Source: Mikania micrantha (taxonomy: Eukaryota > Streptophyta > Magnoliopsida > Asterales > Asteraceae). Taken from it: a stretch of DNA of 64,000 bases. Below the pieces are notes generated by a model, which had not been told where the DNA came from, did not search any database, and was given only the letters and a program-made list of their open reading frames with translations. This document shows, piece after piece, positions 1-10,763 of this stretch (position 1 is its first letter; each line of letters opens with the position of its first letter). The stretch is from contig CM018686.1 of NCBI GenBank assembly GCA_009363875.1, forward strand, positions 2,294,001 to 2,358,000. The letters run 5' to 3'. A program made the position numbers and the translations under genes.

Positions 1-500
1 TTTTTTTATAAAAATTGCATCATTTAACTCGTCATATTTTTCTCGTTAATTCTATTATAGTCATGCCGTATTTTTTTTCGAACGTTCGTAATTACACCAA
101 CGTAACGAACAAAAAATGTAATTACGAACACTTTGAAAAAATTCAGTTCTTTACATCAATGCCGTATTTTTCTCGAACACTCGTCATATTTTTCTCGTTA
201 ATTCTATTATAGTCATGCCGTATTTGAAAAAATGTAATTACGAACACTCGACATATTTTTCTCGTTAATTCTATTATAGTCATGCCGTATTTTTTTCGAA
301 CGTTCATAATTACACCAACGTAACGAACAAAAAATGTAATTACGAACACTTTGAAAAAGTTCAGTTCGTTACATCAATGTTACAGCTCGTTACATTAGTG
401 TAATTATGAATACTTTGAAAAAATTCAGTTCCTTACATCAATGTTACAACTCGTTACATCAGTGTAATTTCGAAAATTTTGAAAAAATTTGACAAGACTA
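1..500. repeat. AT-rich direct repeat, period about 215 bp
   Basis: Blocks beginning near 32, 184 and 249 repeat the same text (tctcgttaattctattatag followed by tcatgccgtattt), and the long unit from about 32 recurs from about 249. It ends in runs of acgaacactttgaaaaa and ttacatcaatg that recur again to 480. Short ORFs on both strands merely follow the repeat and are not genes. The family is not recognised; it may be an LTR or satellite fragment cut by the window edge. Confidence 0.7.
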
Positions 501-791
501 TACTTGAATTAAAGATAAAAATATGACAAATTTAATGGTGTATTTTTTATTAAAAAATAATAATGTATATAAAAGTTATGAAGGTATAAATAATTGGGGG
601 CTAAACTTTTTTAAAAAAAATGAAATCAAGTACATCCATCTTATACCCAAAATACCCTTAAACAAATCTCATCCACTCATTTTTTTCAGAATTAATATGG
701 ACCACACATTTCAAATTTATTTTATTAAACAACCAATGAAATTGAGTTATTAAGTTCTCTCAATTAGTGTGGGTTAACAATGAATCTTTAC

Positions 792-794
<3 letters not shown>
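501..794. other. AT-rich intergenic stretch, nothing recognised
   Basis: No domain, RNA gene or terminal repeat is visible. A 76-residue ORF at 523-753 is low-complexity (Asn, Lys, Ile) and has no recognisable feature. Confidence 0.5.

Positions 795-838
<44 letters not shown>
795..838. repeat. (TA)n microsatellite
   Basis: Uninterrupted alternating TA for about 44 bp. Confidence 0.95.
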
Positions 839-841
<3 letters not shown>

Positions 842-906
842 GTATACCCATGAACTTGATGGGTACCCAGTGTTAGACATGGTTTTATGATCAAGTATGA
901 GACTCA

Positions 907-1191
907 ATCAATCAATCAATCAACGTACTCAGTATATCCCGCCATTAGCATGCTAAGGCAGGGTCTGAGGAGGGTGAGATGTAGACAGCCTTACCCCTAC
1001 CCCGTAGGGGTAGAGAGGCTGCTTCCAGTGAGACCCTCGGCTCATGATGCTTGATCAACCGTCCGAAACGATTTTAACGTTATTTTCACTGAATAAGTAA
1101 AATAACGTTAAAATTAGTGCAATTTTACTTTTGCCCCTCAAGAGCTGTCGACACATATATACATTATATGTGTGCACCGCTAACGGGGCGT
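907..1191 (-). mobile_element. SINE copy A with RTE-LINE-like 3' end
   Basis: The insertion is flanked by a perfect 14-bp target duplication, aagtatgagactca, at 893-906 and 1192-1205. Read on the minus strand it ends in a (TTGA)n tail next to 906, as expected for a retroposed SINE. The 3' half (about 925-1050) matches a second copy at 4352-4726 and also the 3' end of the RTE LINE at 33520-33648 (shared blocks such as gcagcctctcta and ctcctcagaccc). A perfect 15-bp inverted repeat, ttttaacgttatttt, lies at about 1070-1112. I see no clear tRNA A and B boxes in the head, so the origin of the 5' part is open. Confidence 0.8.
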
Positions 1192-1205
1192 AAGTATGAG
1201 ACTCA

Positions 1206-1722
1206 GATTACCCAAAATCGTCCCCTATCCGACACATTGTCTTTCTATAGACAGACATAACAGATGGGTTAAACATATTAGAAAACAAAGACAAACAAGT
1301 TTGGGCAAAACGGATAACTACCAAGTATATACAAAATAGGCAGTAAGGTCGGTTGAAAGGGTTAAACAAAATGTTAGATCAAGTTCAAACGGCTAAATAT
1401 TAAATACGGGTTCAAACAACAGCACAGGCAGAATGCTTCATCGACCCTTTTTACTGACTTCTTTTAACAATGCATTAAACAAGATTAGAGGAATTATATG
1501 ATTAGAGTAACAAGTTGAAAAAATGACTGCATTCGCTAAGAAAATTGCTATGGCAGTGTAAACTTTGTTCAGAAAATCCTTGCGTATACAAATAATGACG
1601 CATATACATACATAATGCATGCATAATACATACACATATATGATGCACGTATATACAGATCTAGATGCATGTATGTGTGTATATATGTATATCAGATACA
1701 TGTCTGTATATCACTATTATGG
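1206..1722. other. 3' flank and probable 3'UTR of the PIGA gene
   Basis: There is no separate gene here. The PIGA stop codon lies at 1723-1725 on the minus strand, so the DNA just below it should be its 3'UTR. 1595-1695 is rich in short alternating purine-pyrimidine tracts (atacatac, tgtatgtgtgt). Small ORFs on both strands follow these tracts and are not supported. Confidence 0.45.
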
Positions 1723-4212
1723 TCATTTCTTATCCGTGTTTACACTCCGATGTTTAAAATCAGGTACCGGCTCAACTTCAGAATCAGGCTACAGAAATTT
1801 AAATAAATATAACTACAGCAAAACGAACAAAGGGTTTGTTAATTATTAGGTAAAGTAATATGAACACATACCTGCCACAGTTGTAATAATCGCCATAATA
1901 TGAAATCAATGATCATAACCAAACAGAAAAGCTTGCCTGCCCACACACCACATGTGAGGTACCTGCAGCAGATTGAGTGATATCACATGATCAGATGTGT
2001 TTGAACTCGACCTGACTTGTTTGCAGCTCTACCCATTATCCGACCCACATGTTTTGCAACTTTGATACACATGAATCAGAGGGAAAGAATAATTAAACTT
2101 AGGATGTGCATACCGAGGGAGTCTTTCCAAGAGGGTTTGATTTGAACATCTCAAGGCACGATCATACACGATTTCTGTTCTTTTTGCAACATCGTGCCAG
2201 CTATACATTTCTTTCATCTATTGTGAACACAAATAGTTTATATATAAGTACACAATCTCCCTCCAAGACAAATCGTGCCAGTTATACATTTCTTTCATCT
2301 ATCCATGTCAAATATCAACCCTAACGACCTAGACACACTTAAATGTAACCAGAACACAACCCGTTAACCTGTTTATCTGAACATGTCCAACGGGTTGACA
2401 CACAGTGATAAAGCAATGTTAATCGGGTTGATGGGTTGTAATAAATAGTGACAAACATGTTAACTAGTCAACCTGAAACAACCCGTTTAATTAAATATAT
2501 GTCAAGCCAAACATGACCTTTTTGTTAAAAAGGTTAGATATTACAACCCAAAACTTGATTATTTTCTTCTTGTGTCATAAATTGCCACCTACCTTTTGTC
2601 AATATTTACTAAATGAAAGGCACAATCTAAAAATTTCAGAAAACATTTAGGAAGGGGAAGAAAACTTACACGAAGGTGCATCTCTTGCGGATCAATACGA
2701 GGAAGTATCCGGATTGCTTTCTGAATTGCATGTACCATATCACTAGGATCTGGCTTAGCAAGAACAATCATATCATCAGGTAATACCTGAATATAGTTAA
2801 GAAAAAACATTCTGATATGAACAAAAGCAGCCATAATTTGCAATGAAAATACAAAATACTTGTTCCCACCTCTGGAACACCACCAACACGTGTACTCACT
2901 GTCAGCAATCCACAACTAGCAGCCTCTAGTATTGCTATGCAGAATGCCTCTGTTAGAGAACTATAAAAACACAAAAGACCCTTGGAAATAAATAACGTGA
3001 TATTTACATAACCAACACATATGTGATTATGTGATACACAACTATGAATACAAATGAATTCTCTCAAGTCTAAGAAAGAAGGAAGAACATGGGTAAATGA
3101 GATTTAACCATTATTTTCAAATATATTGACTGATCAATTACATCATCATGGTCGTATGTAGATGTATACCTGTTCAAGAATATATGACCAGAATTTAAAA
3201 CCGATCTCACTTTGGCATGTGGGACAGCACCTAACATATCAACTCGATCTTGAAGAGAGTGTTTTTCCCTCATCTCTTCTAGTCTTACTCGCTTGGGTCC
3301 ATCTCCTCCAATGATGAACCGAACCTAACCACACATGCTTCTAAATAAAAAGTGAAATAAACAGTAGAATAAATTTTTTTATTTTTTTATTTATTTTTTT
3401 TAAATTATGTAATCTACAAGAACTTACATTGGGATACAAATGACATACTTCAGGAATAACTTCAACCAGCAGATCTGCACCCTTCCGATAAACCAGTCTA
3501 CTTATCACCACAATAACAATTGGATCCATGCTAAGTCTCTCTGGAGCAGGCTTGAACATAGTTGTGTCCACAGCATTTGGTATAACAAAAACCTTTTCTG
3601 GGGGCAATCCTGACCTTAACACTGTGTTTTCTTTACTTGTATGCGAGACACAAATTGCTTGACTCACATCTGCTAAAGTAAATTGCAACACTTTGTTCAT
3701 GTGAATGCTTCCAATATCAGAAAAACCATACAGTGAATGATCAGTGAAGATGACTTTGTAGCCCATTGTGCGTGCGTGCATTAACGCCTCATGACAAAGG
3801 GTGGAAAAGGCTTGATGCCCATGAACTAGAGAGATCTTTTCCCGAATAAGAATAGATCTTATAATTGGGAGTGTTCCATAAAATGTTGGCAATGTATTTT
3901 GCATAAGAAATGGCTTCCAAGGTACATAATAAACTTTTAAGCCATTTGTCATATACCTCACACCAGAACGGTTTGCATAAGCATGAGTCATAACCACCAC
4001 CTGAAAGTTAACATAATTGGTTTGTAATTTAAACATACACAAAATAATGAGGTTTGATCTATATAAAATTAAATCGTTTAACTCCTAACCTTATGGCCAA
4101 GTTTAAGCAAGCATTGTGATAATAGATAGATGTGATTCTCCACACCACCGAAATTTGGGTAGAAAAAGTCTGACACCATCAAAATTCTATGCTTTCCCTC
4201 CTTGAATTCCAT
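1723..4212 (-). CDS. PIGA: Phosphatidylinositol N-acetylglucosaminyltransferase catalytic subunit A (PIGA/SETH2-type), 8 exons
   Basis: This is the catalytic subunit of GPI-GlcNAc transferase, which moves GlcNAc from UDP-GlcNAc to phosphatidylinositol on the cytosolic ER face, the first step of GPI-anchor synthesis. The exons, in coding order on the minus strand, are 4090-4212, 3428-4000, 3170-3324, 2870-2960, 2670-2786, 2114-2217, 1872-1962 and 1723-1788. Every junction is GT-AG, the phases join, and the sum is 1320 nt (439 residues plus stop), close to the plant family length. The start is the ATG at 4212, followed by HRILMVSDFFYPNFGGVE (residues 8-25), the glycine-rich acceptor loop of GT4 enzymes. 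The GT4 E-X7-E motif is E288 and E296 in TEAFCIAILEA. Exon 7 encodes a hydrophobic segment (about residues 397-412) that would anchor the protein in the ER membrane. The last exon is short and hydrophilic. I see no disabling change, so the gene looks functional. It is the homologue of Arabidopsis SETH2. Confidence 0.95.
2272..2301 (-). repeat. Duplicated splice acceptor and exon-6 start inside PIGA intron 5
   Basis: The 30 bp at 2191-2220, which span the intron 5 acceptor and the first codons of exon 6, are repeated here with one mismatch, exactly 81 bp away. The offset is a multiple of three, but use of this distal acceptor would bring an in-frame TAG just before the normal acceptor. The proximal acceptor is therefore the productive one. 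Confidence 0.85.
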
Positions 4213-6250
4213 AACTACATATAATCAGAGTTTTTTTTATCCGCAGCAACATATGACAAATAAGCACATGAATCTTGACCCAACAGAATGAAAGTGTCGC
4301 ACCACCATGTTTGCAAAGAAACAGGATGCAAATTTTGTAGTCTGTGTATCATCATCATCATTATCATCAACGTACTCAGGACATCCTACCACTAGCAAAG
4401 CTAAGGTCTCAGAAGGGTAAGATGCAGACAACCTTACCTCTACCCCGTAGGAATAGAGAGGCTGCTTACAATGAGACCTCTGGCTCATGATGCCTTATTA
4501 ACCGACCAACCCAATGCTTTTAACGTTATTTTCAAAAAAAATTAGTAAAATAACGTTAAATTTAGTGCAATTTTACTTTTGCCCCTCCCCCTTTTGCTCC
4601 GTAGTGTAATTTCATGCGTTTTTTGCCTACAATATAATACATGTCAGAGTTTTCCCCCTAGATTTGTGAGTTCGCCCCAGGCCCCTTTGTGTATCGAGCC
4701 AAGCTCAGCCAATGAATGGGGCCCAATCTGTGTATCAATTTTCCCTAATTGCATGACCACTTTTGGCAAATGGTAACACTGAATTATGCTACACAAGTGT
4801 TTATGATGGTACTTTTCTCCAACTCGTGATGCCAGTGGAGCGAGTAGTTAAACTGTAAAAGCGCTATTAAATGGTCAAGTTAACACCTCAATGTCATCTA
4901 AAAGATCAGTGAATTCTAAACACCTGGTAAAATCTTCTATCAATCTATATATAATGTTTGATACTGGTCCTATAATGGTATTTTGAAATCAAATCCAAAT
5001 TTCATTTAATGTGCAATGGAAAAACAGTTAAGCTCATCATTTAAACTGCATATATTCCATCTGCATACTCAGTCCGAGACAAGGCTAATCAATGGTATCC
5101 GTATCGATATCAATGTCAAAACACCTTCATAAAATTTACATCCTATTGCATAACAGCTTAGGTTTAAAAGCACTCACCATGTGATTCTAATCAAACTAGC
5201 AATCAATTCATAAGGCAAACTATGCAAATCCCTTTGGTGAATTAAAGTCCTATCAGATTCATTGAATTCACATGTAGTTCTCATCATCTCATGTAATTAA
5301 TTTTACCTAATGAAGTGTTGGTGATGGTGTGAAAAATGTTTACATTGAAGGTAAGGAGACAATGACATGCTTGCATAAATTAACGGCCAAGGGGGGCGGG
5401 AAGATGAAATTTACCTTCCGACAATAGAACACGACGCAAATCAAGTGAACAAATCGATCAACGAAGACATAAGAAATTCACAGTAGGCAGGGTTGACATT
5501 GCTACTGACAAGAAATCTGTAGCAGCCGAGAAAAGGTGAACTCCAACAATATACGGTAGATTTTGGTGTTGAGAAAACAGTGATTTCTCGAATTGAAGCA
5601 GCAAATAGTTGATTGATTGAAAACACATGATTCCTCTGATCATTTGGAGTGTATTTTAAGTGAATTGTATTTGTTGATTGATTGAAAACCGAACCGAATT
5701 ATAAATGCGTCTAACCAACCCGACTGAATTAGTGAATTCAATTAGGTTTCAGTTCAAAATCAAACCAACCGATTTCATGCGAAAAGCTAGAAATCACATC
5801 TAGTGACAACTGGTATGAACTAATATAAACAACTAAAACTCACTATTTCCCAAATCATTAAACTAGCATCAGAAAACAAAGAACTTGTTCAATCAAGTTT
5901 AATTTAACAACTCATACTTGATTTCTGATCGAAACTGATATCTATCTTCAATTAACTGATGACTGAAAATAGAGACACATACCTGATGGTCAGGAAGATG
6001 GCGGTTGGGCTTCTGGTCAGAGACCGCTGCCGGAGGTCGCCAAAGTGTTGTTAGGAGGGGAGACGACAGTGGCTAGAAGGAGTAGACGAAGAGATCTTAG
6101 GTTTTATGTGAACGATCAAAATTCAAAAGTTGTACCCAAACACCGAACCTATGATCGACTTCTGATTCGGTTATGATTTGATTTTAGGAACAGATCGGAA
6201 AACCAAATTCATGATTCGATTCGGTTGTTGGGTTACAAAGACGGTTAAAT
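4213..6250 (-). other. PIGA upstream region: probable 5'UTR intron(s) and candidate non-coding first exons
   Basis: A 3' splice site (tatatgtag) sits 2 nt before the PIGA ATG on the minus strand, suggesting an intron in the 5'UTR. Two stretches upstream end in good donors on the same strand: one ends at 5415 (ggaag then GTAAAT) and one at 5983 (catcag then GTATGT). The latter is preceded by a C- and T-rich stretch of about 125 bp without ATG, typical of a plant leader. SINE copy B lies inside the inferred intron. The short ORFs near 5441-5643 overlap the first candidate exon and resemble no protein I know. The transcription start is not located. Confidence 0.4.
4352..4726 (-). mobile_element. 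SINE copy B, longer member of the same family
   Basis: Flanked by tctgtgtatca at 4341-4351 and 4727-4737 (11-bp target duplication), with a (TGA)n tail on the minus strand next to 4351. From about 4375 to 4590 it matches copy A block by block, including the taacgttattt inverted repeat and the acttttgcccct block. The additional 5' part to 4726 is absent from copy A, suggesting that copy A is 5' shortened. It lies in the probable 5'UTR intron of PIGA. Confidence 0.7.
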
Positions 6251-6259
6251 TTAAGGTTT

Positions 6260-6410
6260 GAGTTAATTACACGGATGGTCCATGTGGTTTCCCAGATTGC
6301 ACTTGTGGTCCTTAACTTCGAAAAAATTATACTGGTGGCCTGAAAGTTTGCAAAAACGTAACACGGATGGTCCCTGAAATGGATGTTGTTATCTTTTTCT
6401 GTTAACTTTT
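6260..6410. repeat. Left terminal inverted repeat of the MULE
   Basis: Matches the complement of 33655-33800 with scattered differences and small indels. The internal phrase acacggatggtcc occurs twice within it, so the terminal repeat has a weak internal duplication. Confidence 0.88.
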
Positions 6411-7229
6411 TAAAAATGACCAAAATACCCTTACCCGCCCACTTTTAACTCAGCCCTCACATGCGCCCTCCACCGTCACCCCCACTGTTATCAAATCACA
6501 CCCTTCACCCGGATTGTTACATCATGATGGCCCAAATAAAAATGCAAAACCTCTTTCAAATGCACACTGTCCACTTTCTCATTTGTTGCATATCCCAAAA
6601 CAACTGTTCTTGATTTATTAATGAGGTTGAAGCTAGGGTTTCTATCAATTAAATCAGTTCTCTTGCTGTTCTCGATCACAAAAAGTCTGAACTTGCTGTT
6701 TATCTATATTCAATTTGTTTAATCAAGGTAAAATTCATTTATATAGCCTGTTAAATTGTCACGATACTCAGATAGAAGGATATTTAGATTCATTTGCCTG
6801 CTAATACTTCTGGGGCCGACCTCTTTTCTTCCAAGCCGGCTCAGTGTTAAACCCGCTGAGAGGAGACGATCCTCGCTGGAGCAATGGTGGGGTTGTTAGG
6901 CAGGTGATGGTGGCGGGTGGTGTAAGAGTTTGGTGGCATCATCATACCTGGCGGCAGCTGCTAATGGTGGTGGCGTTGCGTATGTGTGTCCGGACATCCT
7001 ATCGGCGACGTGACGAAAGGCAGCACATATTGGTGGCGGTGACGGTGGCGAAGATCGTCGGAGGAGAGATCGAGATGGGGTGGTGGTCGACGGTGTATTG
7101 GATGGCATCGGTGAAGAGATCCAGAAAGGGTGGATGTGGTCAATCATTTACAGACCACACACGTGTGTGTTTTGGTGTGTGTAGGAATAAAGGTAAGGAT
7201 AAGGGTAATTTGGGTAAATAAGAAGAAAA
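6411..7229. other. MULE internal region, possible captured sequence
   Basis: There is no transposase. Around 6620-6730 the plus strand reads like a plant 5' leader (agggtttc, then a donor-like caaggtaaaatt). A 62-residue minus-strand ORF at 6491-6679 is not repetitive but is not recognised. 6880-7130 is a G- and T-rich stretch built on ggtggcg and tggtgg, giving ORFs on both strands that look spurious. A gene fragment captured by the element is possible but unproven. Confidence 0.35.
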
Positions 7230-7485
7230 AGAACACTCAGATTAAGTGGGGCGCCCTAAAGGAAGAAAAGATAACGTTGTTCAGCAAAAAGGTACTAGAA
7301 GGGAGACATATCAGTATATGCGAAGATGCAAATCGATTGTGGGATGAAATGGCCGAAAAGGTGACTAGAGCGGCAAAGGAGACACTTGGGATGACAACAT
7401 GTAACAAAAGTGGTCAGAAGGAGTCTTGGTGGTGGAACGACGAGGTACAAAGCAACGTTAAAGAGAAGCAACAAAGATTCAGAGA
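7230..7485 (+). pseudogene. RTE-clade LINE, segment 1 (endonuclease-RT linker), 5' truncated
   Basis: One frame shows the linker between endonuclease and reverse transcriptase of plant RTE LINEs: LWDEMAEKVTRAAKETLG, then ESWWWNDEVQ, then KEKQQRF. The reading runs into the 5' LTR of gypsy element 1 at 7486; the last five bases, agaga, are the target duplication. The LINE resumes at 19391. The upstream endonuclease is missing, so the copy was already 5' truncated. The exact LINE start (about 7230) is inferred from the point where MULE-like sequence stops. Confidence 0.8.
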
Positions 7486-9623
7486 TGTAATAATTGTGTA
7501 TGAAGGATTAAGTCATCACTGACGAGAACACATTTGATCGAGCTAAAAATTCACATTGAATTGACAACTGAAACTATTACGGGATGATAGTACGTGGAAA
7601 ATGATGAATGTGGGCGAAAACGGTGCGCGAAACGGAGTTACGGATTGTCCGGAATCGCGAAACGAAGTTTCCGTCGAAAAACGGGTGAAATTACCCTGGG
7701 GCGGTACGCCCTAGGCCGTGTGGGGATGCCAGGCGATGCGCGCGGGAGCAATCGAAAATATCTGGTGACCCTGGCCCGTGCGGTACGCCTAGGGTGGCTG
7801 CGGGTCGCCAGGCGATGCGCCTGGGGTTGTCTGGTCGAGCAACTTGGATAAATATCAACTTTTTCGTCCTCATCCTCATTTCTTGCTTCCTCTCGACGCC
7901 AGCCAGCACCACCCACGAAAATTTCATCTTTCAACCATAAAATTTCTATTTCGAAGCCTCTGGAACGCTTAGATCGCATCCGGGAACGTTTATACGAGTC
8001 CAGATCATCTTTTCATCCGCTGGAATCCGTCAGAATAGGTAATGGTTCATTTTAAACCTTCTAGTTTGATTTTTATTGATTAAATCTTGATTTTGAACGT
8101 AATGATATAGTTAGGGTTGTTGATTATTGCCTAGATGATGGCTAGGATTAATTATAATTGATAAACTCGAACTGTTAACGGGTAAATCCTTGTTTTGAGC
8201 CGTTGTAATGCCCGGTTTGCATGGAATCATAACAATGGTTATAATGATTTAAACCATTTGGTTGTGACAATGTAGGTGATTAGTTTGATTAATCTTTGAC
8301 ATGCAACGTGAAAGTTGGGTGTTTCAAACTAATCACAATCATTAACATACTCATTGGAATGATTATCTGATGTTCATGATAACAGCCAGATTAGTATGTT
8401 AAACATGGTTATTAAATCTAATCTAATACTACATTGTGATATTTCATGATATTTGGGTAATCAATAACAAGGATTGGTCATTCCTAAGCCATTAACCTGT
8501 TTGGGAACTGTTTTAGCATAATAATCAATAACATTAACTATTCGACTAATCTGAGAATATTCTGATTAATCAAGTTTGTCATCAACATAATATTAGGAAC
8601 CTGGAGCAGTGTAGGTTCCTACATTATCATACATTGTATGATATGCTATTAAGATAATCATTAAAAGATCTTATATTGGTTTGATGACTATTAAGGCAAT
8701 GTCTTTGACATTGGACGTTCAAGAAGATTTAATCAGTAAGTTAAAACATTAATAACTTCTTAAACATAATTAATGCAGAATTACATTATTAGCACCAGTT
8801 GTGAGTGTTCATATTCCTTTGTGATATCAAGTGAGTTTCGTACAACCCCTTTTCTTTTTTAATGCTTTACAAACATCGGGGTAACTCTGTAAACTGTTTT
8901 CTGAACATATGATATGCATCACTGATATCTGTGTGATTTCATGTGATTTTTGTGTGATTTCATGGTATTTTGCCGTTAGTAACTCTATCACAGTATCAAA
9001 AGTCCTCATTCGTGAACTGTATCTAGTGAACCCATGTGCGGCCGAACAGGAACCATTGATAGTACTATTGGCTGACAACCCATTTGCTGGGAGGATTGCA
9101 TCTCCCCTGGTGTGAATGTTTGGTACCTGTTTCCATTACAACTTCTTAATGTTTGTGATAGACATTAAGATAATGAGGCATTAAGATATTTACCGACGGG
9201 TAGTATCTTCGTGAACGAACAACTGTCCGAAAGGAACTAGATACGGGTCCCATGGTTATCCAGAACTGAACTTTTTGTGAACATTACTTATCATATCATA
9301 TTGTTCTAACTGAACTGTCGAACTCACCAGCTTTGTGCTGACGTTTCAAACTTAACATTTTTGCAGGACAACGGTGATGACACAGTGAGGATGCACTTCA
9401 CATAGTTGAACTTTAATGTAACATGTTGTGTAATAAAATTAGTTGTAATGTTGAATGTAATTACGAAACCCTTGTAATGTATTTATTTTAAGTGAATCTG
9501 TGTGCTGTGATATCGGTTCAAGTAAGTCACACCTCATCTCTGAGACATCACCACTATGCTTCCGCAACCAATAGAATGAGACTTATGACATCATCTCAGG
9601 TGACGAGAGGTGGGGGTGTGACA
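7486..9623 (+). repeat. 5' LTR of gypsy element 1
   Basis: 2138 bp from tgtaataattgtg to gggggtgtgaca. At 7700-7825 it carries four GC-rich near-palindromic boxes (gcggtacgcc, aggcgatgcg and variants). Small ORFs inside it recur in the 3' copy and are by-products of the repeat. Confidence 0.95.
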
Positions 9624-9626
9624 GGG

Positions 9627-9640
9627 TGGTATTAGAGCCA
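9627..9640 (+). other. Primer-binding site of gypsy element 1 (initiator tRNA-Met)
   Basis: tggtattagagcca begins 3 bp after the LTR end. It matches the complement of the 3' end of initiator tRNA-Met (usual form tggtatcagagcc) with one substitution, and would prime minus-strand DNA synthesis. Confidence 0.85.
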
Positions 9641-9974
9641 CATGTTATAGAATTTAGGTGGACTTAGAGACCTAGACTATAACCATAGGCTCGTATAGTG
9701 ACACAGAGAGCACCGAACATGTTTAACGAACAAAACTTGTTTTGATTTAAGCCAGGATAATCAGGTGGTACGAATCTCAGTTATGAGTGGCCAGCATAAC
9801 TGAAATTCGCAACACGTGTGCATCCTAGTTTGATTTGATTCAAGCAGAACATTAATAACTAAAGGAACGAATAGTGGTGTTAGGATAGGGAAACGGTGAA
9901 TATCATGTGTACGTTGAATATTTTATTCAATATTTATTTCATGTTACTGATATGAGAATTATGTTTATACAGCG

Positions 9975-10763
9975 ATGGCAGACCAAGGAGAGAGATATAT
10001 ATATCAGAGGTTTCCATATGTCTTTGTGGATGATACTCCCAGTTTCAGTTCCGGGTCTGACTCAGATCCTTCGGAGGCTGTGTCATTAGCATCACATACA
10101 TCTGCAGTGCCTCCCATACCACCACTACCTGAGCCAGTACCGGTGCCGCCATTACCACCAGCACCTCCTATTATACCTAGTCCTCCTCACTCACCTCCGG
10201 CTGATCCAGTTACTGATAGGAGGCAGAGTATTTCACCTCCTAGAGTACCCGTTTGGGACGGGTTGTGGCGTATGCGGGGTCAAGCCTGCAAAACCACAGG
10301 ACTGCCTCCGCGACACCAGATGGCTCCACGGGAGGAGCCACAGACTGTTCATGAGGTGGGAGAATCCTCGCACCAAGCTGAGTTACGGGCGCAGGTGCAG
10401 CAGATCTCCCAGGATTTACAGGCCCTGAGACAGGATGTACATCAGCACCATACTCTTCATGAGGATACTCGCAATACTGTACTGGAGATCCTCACTTCTC
10501 ACTTGACCCTTGTGGAGCAGGTGAATGTCTTAGGTGCTAATACTCAGGCTTGGAGAGCGATGGTAGAGGAGCGACTTCGGAGAACCTGGAGACAGGCGCT
10601 GGTAGTTACCTTTTGGCAGGAGGTAGCATTGTGGAGTGAGAGATGGGTGTATTTGAGGCAGTTAGTGAGCACCATGAGTTTGGAGGCTCGGCTGACGATG
10701 ATAGCTATAGTCATGGCTGCTATAGCTATAGTGATTTCCTGCTTACCGTTCTTTATACGGTAA
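9975..10763 (+). CDS. Extra ORF1 upstream of gag in gypsy element 1 (coiled coil and C-terminal membrane segment)
   Basis: 262 residues from the ATG at 9975, in frame with no stop, between the primer-binding site and gag. I do not recognise the family. Residues about 20-75 are rich in Ser, Pro and acidic residues with proline runs (PPIPPLPEPVPVPP). Residues about 130-215 are a Gln- and Leu-rich helix with heptad-like spacing, likely coiled coil. Residues about 240-259 form a hydrophobic helix (LTMIAIVMAAIAIVISCLPF) ending FFIR, so the protein would be tail-anchored. The terminal cgg-taa overlaps a strong splice donor, cg then GTAAGT at 10760. Splicing to the AG at 12501-12502 would fuse it in frame to gag. 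Extra ORFs are known in plant Ty3/gypsy elements in general; the role of this one is unknown. Confidence 0.65.
   Translation: MADQGERYIYQRFPYVFVDDTPSFSSGSDSDPSEAVSLASHTSAVPPIPPLPEPVPVPPLPPAPPIIPSPPHSPPADPVTDRRQSISPPRVPVWDGLWRMRGQACKTTGLPPRHQMAPREEPQTVHEVGESSHQAELRAQVQQISQDLQALRQDVHQHHTLHEDTRNTVLEILTSHLTLVEQVNVLGANTQAWRAMVEERLRRTWRQALVVTFWQEVALWSERWVYLRQLVSTMSLEARLTMIAIVMAAIAIVISCLPFFIR

Noticed and set aside
2589..2915. Single-frame ORFs over the PIGA exons
   Set aside because: They read through introns; the spliced eight-exon model explains all conserved parts.
6844..7221. 125-residue ORF in the MULE interior
   Set aside because: Built on ggtggcg repeats with ORFs also open on the opposite strand; no recognisable protein.
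7594..7979. ORFs on both strands repeated at 17361-17746
   Set aside because: They lie within the paired LTRs and simply mirror the GC-rich block; no domain or coding signature.
9975..10763. Envelope-like protein
   Set aside because: A C-terminal hydrophobic helix is present, but there is no signal peptide, and env-like ORFs of plant gypsy elements lie after pol, not before gag.
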